Assembly: GCF_913060805.1 (NCBI RefSeq)
Contig: NZ_CAJXTC010000039.1
Location: forward strand, 1-45,684
From: an uncultured Draconibacterium sp.
Lineage (GTDB): Bacteria; Bacteroidota; Bacteroidia; Bacteroidales; Prolixibacteraceae
Direction of reading: 5' to 3'
Length of the DNA stretch: 45,684 nt
The translations under genes were made by a program, and so were the position numbers. The notes under the pieces are model-generated. The model saw nothing but the letters and a program-made list of their open reading frames with translations, was not told the DNA's origin and made no database searches. Of this stretch, positions 22,066 to 30,191 are shown one piece after another. How positions within the stretch are numbered: the stretch's first letter is position 1; each line of letters opens with the position of its first letter.

Positions 22066-24021
22066 ATGGCTAAAATTTATATTTTAACATTATTTTTTAT
22101 ACTGATTATTGGCCCAATTTCGGCTCAACAAAATAAAATAACAAGTCCTGATGGAAAACTTGTTGTATCAGTGGAAACAAAAAATGGAGTGCCTGTTTAC
22201 AGCGTTTTGTTAAACGGTAAAACTTTCATAAAAGAATCGCCTCTTGGAATGGAAACCAATATTGGCGATTTTACCCAGGAACTTACCCTTTCCGAATCGG
22301 TTGAAAGAAGTGAGATAAACGACTCGTACGAACTTCGAAACATCAAACAAAGCAAGGTAGATTACACGGCTAACGAAGCTGTTTTTTCATTTCAGAAAGA
22401 TGATAAAACAGTTTTAGATGTTGTCTTTCAGGTAAGCAATAACAATATTGCTTTTCGTTATAAAGTGCATCCGCAAAAAGAAACCCGGAGTTGCGTGGTA
22501 AACAGCGAATCAACAGGATTTGTATTCCCCGAAGGCACCACAACCTTTTTGTGTCCGCAAATGAAACCCATGACCGGTTTTGCCCGCACCGCTCCAAGTT
22601 ACGAAACCGATTATACCCTCGATGATGAAATGGGGAAAAACGGATGGGGATTTGGATACACTTTCCCTTGTCTGTTTAAGGTGAATGATAACGGTTGGGT
22701 ACTGATTTCGGAAACAGGAGTCGACAGCCGTTATTGTGCCAGCCGTCTGGTTGGAAACGAAGACAAAAGCTACTCGATTGCCTATCCTTTACAAGAAGAA
22801 AATAACGGAAACGGAACAAATACTGCCGGTATTCCTTTGCCGGGATTTACACCCTGGCGAACCATTACAGTTGGCGAAACACTGGCCCCAATTGTAGAAA
22901 CTACCATTCCTTTTGATGTGGTGGAGCCACTTTACGAAGCCTCACAAGAATACAAATACGGAAGCGGCAGTTGGAGTTGGATCATAAAAATGGATGGTGC
23001 AACAACTTTTGACGTTCAAAAAGAATACATTGATTTTAGTGCTGCTATGGGATTTGAAACCGTTCTTGTAGATGCCTTGTGGGATACGCAGATCGGTCGC
23101 GAAAAAATTGAGGAATTGGCAAAATATGCAGCTTCAAAAGATGTTGCCTTGTATCTATGGTATAATTCGAACGGGTACTGGAACGATGCTCCGCAGGGGC
23201 CACGCGGAATTATGGATAATACCATTATTCGTCGCAAAGAAATGGCGTGGATGCAACGAATTGGAATTCGCGGTATTAAAGTTGATTTTTTTGGTGGCGA
23301 CAAACAGGTAACCATGAAGGTGTATGAAGACATTTTATACGATGCCAATGATTACGGTCTGTTAGTTGTTTTTCACGGTTGTACCTTACCACGTGGCTGG
23401 GAACGTATGTTTCCGAACTTTGCCTCTTCCGAAGCTGTTCGTGCCAGCGAGAATCTGCATTTCGGTCAACGAAGTTGCGACCTCGAAGCAACAAATGGCT
23501 GTTTGCATCCATTTATCCGCAATGCCGTTGGTAGCATGGATTTTGGCGGAAGTGCCCTAAACGAGTTTTACAATGCCAACAATACGCCGGGAAGAGGAAC
23601 GAAGCGAATGACTTCGGATGTTTATGCCCTGGCAACAGCTGTTTTGTTTCAAAGTGCAGTGCAGCATTTTGCACTGGCGCCCAATAACCTGACTGATGCC
23701 CCTGCATGGGCCATTAATTTTCTGAAAGAAGTACCTACCACCTGGGACGAAGTGCGTTTTATCGACGGTTACCCCGGAAAATATGTGGTGTTGGCACGCA
23801 GACATGGCGATACCTGGTATGTGGCCGGTATAAACGCACAAAAAGAGACCCAGGAGTTAACGATAAAGTTACCAATGATAGCTGTCGGAAGTAACTACCG
23901 GATTTATAGTGACGATGCCGCGTTGAATGGAAAGCTTGAAACGGAACGACTGGCTAAAAGTCAGGAAATAAATATTTCGATTCCTGGCAATGGCGGGCTA
24001 CTGATCGTAAACCAGAAATAA
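22066..24021 (+). CDS. GH97 retaining-type glycosidase (alpha-galactosidase or beta-L-arabinopyranosidase)
   Basis: The start is the ATG at 22066, which gives MAKIYILTLFF and a clean signal peptide ending ISAQ; a GTG at 22009 would add 19 unlikely residues. The 651-residue product has the GH97 layout: N-terminal beta-super-sandwich (about 20-280), catalytic barrel (about 290-560) and C-terminal beta-domain. The key segment GIKVDFFGGDKQ holds D407 at the position of the catalytic nucleophile of the retaining GH97 branch (BtGH97b type). The inverting SusB branch uses Glu bases instead. The retaining branch includes alpha-galactosidases and a beta-L-arabinopyranosidase, either of which fits caps on complex xylan or arabinan side chains. 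It is 27 bases before the GH67 gene. Confidence 0.9.
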   Translation: MAKIYILTLFFILIIGPISAQQNKITSPDGKLVVSVETKNGVPVYSVLLNGKTFIKESPLGMETNIGDFTQELTLSESVERSEINDSYELRNIKQSKVDYTANEAVFSFQKDDKTVLDVVFQVSNNNIAFRYKVHPQKETRSCVVNSESTGFVFPEGTTTFLCPQMKPMTGFARTAPSYETDYTLDDEMGKNGWGFGYTFPCLFKVNDNGWVLISETGVDSRYCASRLVGNEDKSYSIAYPLQEENNGNGTNTAGIPLPGFTPWRTITVGETLAPIVETTIPFDVVEPLYEASQEYKYGSGSWSWIIKMDGATTFDVQKEYIDFSAAMGFETVLVDALWDTQIGREKIEELAKYAASKDVALYLWYNSNGYWNDAPQGPRGIMDNTIIRRKEMAWMQRIGIRGIKVDFFGGDKQVTMKVYEDILYDANDYGLLVVFHGCTLPRGWERMFPNFASSEAVRASENLHFGQRSCDLEATNGCLHPFIRNAVGSMDFGGSALNEFYNANNTPGRGTKRMTSDVYALATAVLFQSAVQHFALAPNNLTDAPAWAINFLKEVPTTWDEVRFIDGYPGKYVVLARRHGDTWYVAGINAQKETQELTIKLPMIAVGSNYRIYSDDAALNGKLETERLAKSQEINISIPGNGGLLIVNQK

Positions 24022-24048
24022 AAATCGACAAAAAGAAATTTAAAGAGG

Positions 24049-26121
24049 ATGATTAAGTTACTGACAGCACTTTTTGTTTTTGTTTTAATAAGTACCGGAG
24101 CAGGGGCCGAAAATGGTCACAAGCTGTGGCTGAGAGCCAATAGCACTATCCCGGTTGAAGTGAGGTGTTCAAAAAAATCGCCTACCATCGACATTGCAAT
24201 TAACGAACTAAAGAATGGTTGGCAGGGAAAAGCCGGTGAGCTTGTTGAGTTGAAGATAGTAAAAGATGAACTGTTGGAAAACGATGGTTTTCGTATAAAC
24301 GATAAAAGTATACTAGCCAAAACTGACGCAGGCTTACTTTACGGCGCTTTTGAAATTTTACGCAGGCAACAAAGCGGTGAACCAATCGCTGACGAAATTG
24401 TAAATCCGTCGTATAATTTGCGTATACTAAACCATTGGGATAACCTGGATGGAAGCGTTGAACGGGGGTACGCCGGACGTTCCATTTTTTGGCGTGGAAT
24501 CGATTCGCTGGAAGTTACTTCAGGCGATTTAAACCTTTGGAAAGAATATGCCCGGGCCAATGCTTCGGTAGGAATTAATGCATCGGTGCTTGACAATGTA
24601 AATGCTTCACCATCCGTATTAACAACACCTGTTTTGGAGCGGGCAAAAGCTGTTGCCGATGTACTGCGCCCTTACGGAATAAAAACTTATCTGGCTGTTA
24701 ACTTTGCTTCGCCTGAAGTAATTGGTGGCCTTGAAACTGCAGATCCTCTCGATCCTGCTGTAAAAGCCTGGTGGAAGGAGAAAGTAAAAGAAATATATAC
24801 GTTAATTCCCGATTTTGGTGGTTTCCTGGTTAAAGCGAACAGCGAAGGACAGCCCGGACCGCAAAACTTTGGGCGAAACCACGCCGATGGTGCCAATATG
24901 ATGGCCGAAGCGCTCGAACCATACAACGGTATTGTAATGTGGCGTGCGTTTGTTTATGATCCATCGGATGAAGACCGTGCCAAACAAGCGTACAATGAAT
25001 TTATGCCACTGGATGGACAATTTCATGATAATGTGATCATTCAGGTAAAAAACGGTCCTATCGATTTTCAGCCACGCGAACCGTTCAGCCCCTTATTTGG
25101 AGCAATGAAAAAGACAACCGTGATGCCCGAATTGCAGGTTACAATGGAATATTTGGGACAGTCGGTGCATCTGGTTTTTCTGGCTACCATGTGGGAAGAA
25201 TTTCTAAAAAGCGAAACCTGGCAGGAAGGTGCAGGCAGTAAGGTTGCCCGTTGCACCGATGGCAGTATTTTCAATCAGAAATACAGCGCTATTGCGGGCG
25301 TTGCAAACATCGGGCTCGATGCCAACTGGTGTGGTCACGATTTTGCTCAGGCCAACTGGTATGCTTTTGGGCGGCAAGCCTGGGATCATTCGATCAGCAG
25401 CGCACAAATAGCCGATGAATGGTTGAAACTTACTTTCGGGCCACAAAATATTGATAAAGAAACAAGCTCTTATGACCTGGAGTGGAATCTGTCATTTTTA
25501 CAACCCGTGAAACAAATGATGCTCAACAGTCATGAAGCTACTGTTAATTACATGATGCCTTTGGGGCTTCATCATATTTTCTCGGCGCACGCACATTATG
25601 GACCAGGTCCATGGTGGGCTCCGCATGGTATGCGTGCTGACTGGACTCCACCGTATTATCATCAGGCCGATTCGTTGGGAATTGGATTTGATCGTACGGC
25701 TTCAGGCAGCAATGCAATTAGTCAATACCACGAGCCGCTTGCCGGCCAGTTAGCCGACCTGAATACCTGTCCCGAGGTGTATTTGCTTTGGTTTCACCAT
25801 GTTTCGTGGGATCATAAAATGAAAAATAACAGAACGCTTTGGAATGAGCTATGCAATCGGTATGACGAAGGAGTGAAACAAGTGCGCGAATTTCAGCGGG
25901 TTTGGGACAAAGCAGAGCGTTTTGTCGATGCCGAAAGATTTGCAGCCATTCAGCATAAACTTACAGAACACAGCATGAATGCACAGGAATGGAAAGACGC
26001 CTGTTTGCTGTATTTTCAGCAATTCAGTAAACAACCGATCCCTTATGAACTGGAACGGCCATTATATAACCTGGATGAGCTGCTCGAACGTGACAGACAG
26101 CGGGTAAGGCAAAGTCAATAG
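24049..26121 (+). CDS. GH67 alpha-glucuronidase
   Basis: This 690-residue protein has a signal peptide ending GAGAE. Domains are an N-terminal alpha/beta domain (about 20-140), the catalytic barrel (about 150-470) and a helical C-terminal region. Three acidic residues match the spacing of GH67 GlcA67A (E292, D365, E393): acid E266 in KANSEGQPGP, D339 in KNGPIDFQPREP, and E367 in VTMEYLGQ. Both intervals, 73 and 28, are identical. GH67 enzymes invert and remove 4-O-methyl-glucuronic acid only from the non-reducing terminal xylose of xylo-oligosaccharides. This is the most specific evidence that the locus targets glucuronoxylan, and it implies periplasmic action after the chain is cut. Confidence 0.95.
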   Translation: MIKLLTALFVFVLISTGAGAENGHKLWLRANSTIPVEVRCSKKSPTIDIAINELKNGWQGKAGELVELKIVKDELLENDGFRINDKSILAKTDAGLLYGAFEILRRQQSGEPIADEIVNPSYNLRILNHWDNLDGSVERGYAGRSIFWRGIDSLEVTSGDLNLWKEYARANASVGINASVLDNVNASPSVLTTPVLERAKAVADVLRPYGIKTYLAVNFASPEVIGGLETADPLDPAVKAWWKEKVKEIYTLIPDFGGFLVKANSEGQPGPQNFGRNHADGANMMAEALEPYNGIVMWRAFVYDPSDEDRAKQAYNEFMPLDGQFHDNVIIQVKNGPIDFQPREPFSPLFGAMKKTTVMPELQVTMEYLGQSVHLVFLATMWEEFLKSETWQEGAGSKVARCTDGSIFNQKYSAIAGVANIGLDANWCGHDFAQANWYAFGRQAWDHSISSAQIADEWLKLTFGPQNIDKETSSYDLEWNLSFLQPVKQMMLNSHEATVNYMMPLGLHHIFSAHAHYGPGPWWAPHGMRADWTPPYYHQADSLGIGFDRTASGSNAISQYHEPLAGQLADLNTCPEVYLLWFHHVSWDHKMKNNRTLWNELCNRYDEGVKQVREFQRVWDKAERFVDAERFAAIQHKLTEHSMNAQEWKDACLLYFQQFSKQPIPYELERPLYNLDELLERDRQRVRQSQ

Positions 26122-26167
26122 TGAGAATCTGTAAAAATAATTTTACCAAAAACCTAATAAAATCAAT

Positions 26168-28771
26168 ATGACTAAAATAGAAAAACGTAAACAACACCGG
26201 TCAGTCAGACAAAAGTTGAAGAATGGAATTTTGGCTTTATTTCTGATAGGTGGTTCATTTGCAGTTTACGGACAAAAAATGAAGGTCACTGAACTGGAGT
26301 ATTTTGAGAAAACGGGTGTAAATATCCTTGTTTTTAGCAGTGAATACAATGGAATGTTCTTTGATGAAAAAACTGCCGCCATTGAGATTATACAGCATGG
26401 AATGCGCACTTCAACAGGTGGGGCGGTACGTCTACAGAATACACCCGAACAATGGGATTTAGTGCCTAAACTAATCGATCGTAAAGTAAATCGTGAAAAC
26501 AATTCGATAGAGGTTACTTTGCGTTATGAGGAGCTTGATTTTGAATCGAAGCTAATTGTTACAGCAAAAGACGAGGGTGTAGAAATTAATGTATTTCTGG
26601 ATGAACCACTTCCTGAGAAATTGCAAGGGAAGGCAGGATTTAATCTCGAATTTCTGCCATCAGCATATTTCGAAAAGATGTATTTAATGGATGGTAAACC
26701 CGGAACGTTTCCCCGTTACCCTTCTAGTGATACAAAAATAGAACCCGGAAGCAATAAAATACACCAATTTGAAGGACATACCACTTTCGATGATAGGGGA
26801 AAAGACGAGTTTATTGTTCCCTTTCCTTTAGCACGCGGAAATACATTGGTAATGGCTCCAGAGGATACAGAACGACTAATAAAAATTAAGAGCGAAACCG
26901 AGCTGATGTTGTTCGATGGCCGGAATGTAGCGCAAAATGGTTGGTATATAGTGCGTAGTTTACTCCCCTCGGATAAAACAGGAAAAGTATTAAGCTGGTA
27001 CCTCGAACCCAATGCGATAGACAACTGGGTGCGTAAGCCTGTAGTTGGCTTTTCGCAGGTTGGTTATGTCCCCAATCAGGAAAAAGTGGCAGTAATTGAG
27101 CTTGATAAAAACGATGCACCCCTAAAAACAGCTTCATTATTGCAAATAACAGAGGAGGGCGATTTTGTAGAAAAATTGAGAGGTGAAGTAAAAGTCTGGG
27201 GAGAATACATGCGATACAACTATGCCAAATTTGACTTCAGTGAGATAAAAGAACCTGGAATTTACTGCATTCAATACGGCGATCAAAAAACAAATACATT
27301 TTCGATCGATTCGGATGTTTACAACGATATCTGGCAGCCTACTTTCGATGTGTGGTTTCCGGTGCAAATGGATCATATGCAGGTGAATGAAGCTTATCGA
27401 ACCTGGCACGGTGAACCCTATAAAGACGATTGTTTACAGGCTCCGCTAAACCATCTGCATTTTGATGGTTACCAGCAAGGACCAACTACCGATACAAAAT
27501 ACAAACCGTTGGAACGAATCCCCGGAATGGCCGTTGGCGGATGGTTCGATGCCGGTGATTTTGATATTCAGACCGGTTCGCACAACAGCGTAATAAATGA
27601 TTTTGTAGGATTATGGGAACAATTTGGTGTTGACAGAGATCAAACATATATTGATCAGAAGACACACTATGTAGATATCCATCGCCCCGATGGACAGCCA
27701 GATGTGTTACAGCAAATTGAACATGGTGTGTTAAACCTTGTGGCACAAGTAGAAAATATTGGTCACCCGGTTAGAGGAATCATTGTGCCAAATTTGCACC
27801 AGTATCACCACCTTGGCGATGCAATGACTGAAACCGATAACCTGCCATACAATTCTGAATTAGGACCTTTCGAAACCGACGGTGTTTCAAGCGGAACAAT
27901 GGACGACCGCTGGGCTTTTACCAACCGCAGTTCGTTTTTGGATTACCAAACGGCGGCAACTTTAGCAGCTGCAAGCCGGGCACTAAAAGGTTACAATGAC
28001 CTACTAGCCGGCAAATGTTTGAAATATGCTGTAAAACTTTTGGAAGAGGCAGACGAAGCCATAAAAAACAACAGCGATACCAGCGAAAGTTGGATGAGAA
28101 TGATGGCGCGTGGAGCGGATTTAAGTACTGTTCTTGAGCTATACATTACTACAAAAGAGAAAAAATACCGCGATCGTTTTGAAGAAAAACTATGGACAAT
28201 TCTTGATCAACCAACAGGCAATCGCGATTTTGGTCAGATGTTTTTTGCCAGTAGAAGTCTGAACCCTGCATTAAAAGCCATTCCATACATGGATGGAGCT
28301 TACAAAACAAAACTCAAAGGCTACATTGTAAAATACAAAGAGTCCTTGGAAGCAATGGAGGAAAATAATCCCTATGGTGTGCCGATTTCTGCCAGTGGGT
28401 GGGGTGGTAGCGGAATGGTTGTAAATGCTGCCATTACTAATTACCATGCACATAAAGCTTTTCCCGATGTGATTGATAAAAAATATGTTTTTAAAGGACT
28501 GAACTTTATTTTTGGTTGTCATCCGTATTCAAATATCTCGTTTGTAAATGCGGTAGGAACAAAATCAAAAAAAGTAGCATACGGAAATAACAGGGCCGAT
28601 TTTACAACCATTGCCGGCGGTATTGTTCCAGGATTATTGTTACTAAAACCCGATTTTTTTGAGAACAAAGACGACTGGCCATTTTTATGGGGCGAAAATG
28701 AAGTAACCATTGGCGGTTCAGCTGAATATATTTTCCTTTCACATGCTGTTATCGACCTTGTAAGTAATTAA
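26168..28771 (+). CDS. GH9 family glycoside hydrolase with large N-terminal extension
   Basis: This 867-residue protein has a basic N-terminus and signal peptide ending AVYGQ (residue ~36). About 255 residues that I cannot assign follow (36-292, beta-rich). Then comes a CelD-type Ig domain from about 292 (VGFSQVGYVPNQEKVAVIEL) and an (alpha/alpha)6 GH9 domain (about 395-865). The catalytic base Asp pair is in GGWFDAGDFD (D461/D464), HPYSNISFVNAVG is the conserved late motif, and the proton donor is probably E845 in GENEVTIGGSAEY. There the usual Asn of the GH9 donor signature is replaced by Ser. GH9 members are mostly endo- or exo-beta-1,4-glucanases. In this xylan-type setting it could act on mixed-linkage glucan, xyloglucan or xylan. 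Specificity is open. Confidence 0.88.
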   Translation: MTKIEKRKQHRSVRQKLKNGILALFLIGGSFAVYGQKMKVTELEYFEKTGVNILVFSSEYNGMFFDEKTAAIEIIQHGMRTSTGGAVRLQNTPEQWDLVPKLIDRKVNRENNSIEVTLRYEELDFESKLIVTAKDEGVEINVFLDEPLPEKLQGKAGFNLEFLPSAYFEKMYLMDGKPGTFPRYPSSDTKIEPGSNKIHQFEGHTTFDDRGKDEFIVPFPLARGNTLVMAPEDTERLIKIKSETELMLFDGRNVAQNGWYIVRSLLPSDKTGKVLSWYLEPNAIDNWVRKPVVGFSQVGYVPNQEKVAVIELDKNDAPLKTASLLQITEEGDFVEKLRGEVKVWGEYMRYNYAKFDFSEIKEPGIYCIQYGDQKTNTFSIDSDVYNDIWQPTFDVWFPVQMDHMQVNEAYRTWHGEPYKDDCLQAPLNHLHFDGYQQGPTTDTKYKPLERIPGMAVGGWFDAGDFDIQTGSHNSVINDFVGLWEQFGVDRDQTYIDQKTHYVDIHRPDGQPDVLQQIEHGVLNLVAQVENIGHPVRGIIVPNLHQYHHLGDAMTETDNLPYNSELGPFETDGVSSGTMDDRWAFTNRSSFLDYQTAATLAAASRALKGYNDLLAGKCLKYAVKLLEEADEAIKNNSDTSESWMRMMARGADLSTVLELYITTKEKKYRDRFEEKLWTILDQPTGNRDFGQMFFASRSLNPALKAIPYMDGAYKTKLKGYIVKYKESLEAMEENNPYGVPISASGWGGSGMVVNAAITNYHAHKAFPDVIDKKYVFKGLNFIFGCHPYSNISFVNAVGTKSKKVAYGNNRADFTTIAGGIVPGLLLLKPDFFENKDDWPFLWGENEVTIGGSAEYIFLSHAVIDLVSN

Positions 28772-28790
28772 ATCGCTAAAACCATTTAAA

Positions 28791-30143
28791 ATGAATATCA
28801 GAAAATATTTTACCCTTGCCTTTTTCGTTAGTGTATCGATGCTTTCGTGTTGGGCTCAAAATCCCATAATCAGAGATCAGTTTTCGGCCGATCCTACGGC
28901 ACGAGTAATAAATGGAAAGGTTTATGTTTTTCCTTCACACGACATCCCGGCCCCGCCCAATAAAAACCTACGAGAGAATTGGTTTTGTATGCCCGATTAT
29001 CATGTGTTTTCATCAGAAAATCTTAGCTATTGGACCGACCATGGTGTAATTGTAAGCCAGAATAAAGTGGCCTGGGTTGATTCTTCCTCATACAGCATGT
29101 GGGCTCCTGATTGTATCGAGCGTAACGGAAAATATTATTTCTACTTTCCGGCCAATAAAAATGTAGCGGGCCCCAACGGCCGCAAAGGTTTTGGAATTGG
29201 AGTGGCCGTTGCCGATAAACCTGAAGGTCCTTACATTCCAGAGGAAAATGCGATTGAAGGTATTTTTGGTATCGATCCAAATGTTTTGATCGACAAAGAC
29301 GGACAAGCTTATTTGTATTATTCGATGGGCAACATATATGTGGCAAAACTAAAAGAGAACATGACGGAACTGGCTTCGGAGCCGGTTGCCATTGCCAATT
29401 TGCCCGAAAAAGGGTTGAAGGAAGGACCATTTGTTTTTGAACGAAACGGAAAGTATTACCTCACATTTCCGCATGTTGAAAACAAAACCGAACGACTGGA
29501 ATATGCCATGGGCGATAGTCCCGAAGGCCCGTTTACCATGACCGGAGTGATTATGGACGAATCGGAAACAGGATGCTGGACCAATCATCATTCGTTGATC
29601 GAATACAATGATCAGTGGTATTTGTTTTACCACCATAACGATTATTCACCTCATTTTGATAAGAACCGATCGGTGTGTATCGACAGCCTGTTTTTTAATG
29701 CCGATGGAACGATTCAAAAAGTTATTCCAACAAAACGAGGTGTAGGTGTAACCCCGGCATCCGGTAAAATTCAGCTCGACCGTTACAGCGCAATAAGCGA
29801 AAATGGCGCAACAATAGCTTTTAACGATACCACAAATACTTTCGCAGGTTGGAAAACCACGCTGGCCAATGAAGGTGCATGGATTTCATACAACGCTGTA
29901 AACTTTGAAAAGAAAAAGACTGGAAAAGTAGTGGTGAACGCAGGTGCTTTAAACGGTGGAATAGTTGAATTGAGAATTGATGCAGTGGATGGCCCTGTTC
30001 TGGCTGAAATAAATGTGCCAGAAAGTAAAAAAATGACTGTGTCGAAAACAAAAATAAACAAAGTTGAACCCGGTATCCATAATATTTTTGTGGTGGCGGC
30101 CAATGATAATCCGGTGGAGATCGACTGGATAAGTTTCGAATAG
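28791..30143 (+). CDS. GH43 alpha-L-arabinofuranosidase-like enzyme with C-terminal CBM6
   Basis: This 450-residue protein has a signal peptide ending LSCWAQ, either cleaved after WA or lipidated at the Cys. The five-bladed propeller (about 22-325) shows IIRDQFSADPTARVINGKVYVF with the base Asp, GIFGIDPNVLIDKDGQAYLYY with the pKa-modulating Asp, and GLKEGPFVFERNGKYYLTF with the acid Glu. The C-terminal ~115 residues form a CBM6-like jelly roll ending DNPVEIDWISFE. This GH43-CBM6 layout resembles subfamily 29-type enzymes of Bacteroides arabinoxylan loci, which remove arabinofuranose side chains. It differs strongly from the GH43 at 3664, so the two probably attack different linkages. It follows the GH9 gene by 19 bases. 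Confidence 0.88.
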   Translation: MNIRKYFTLAFFVSVSMLSCWAQNPIIRDQFSADPTARVINGKVYVFPSHDIPAPPNKNLRENWFCMPDYHVFSSENLSYWTDHGVIVSQNKVAWVDSSSYSMWAPDCIERNGKYYFYFPANKNVAGPNGRKGFGIGVAVADKPEGPYIPEENAIEGIFGIDPNVLIDKDGQAYLYYSMGNIYVAKLKENMTELASEPVAIANLPEKGLKEGPFVFERNGKYYLTFPHVENKTERLEYAMGDSPEGPFTMTGVIMDESETGCWTNHHSLIEYNDQWYLFYHHNDYSPHFDKNRSVCIDSLFFNADGTIQKVIPTKRGVGVTPASGKIQLDRYSAISENGATIAFNDTTNTFAGWKTTLANEGAWISYNAVNFEKKKTGKVVVNAGALNGGIVELRIDAVDGPVLAEINVPESKKMTVSKTKINKVEPGIHNIFVVAANDNPVEIDWISFE

Positions 30144-30191
30144 AACATAAGTAAATTCCACTATTAAAAAGAGGCCTAACAACCTGAAAAA

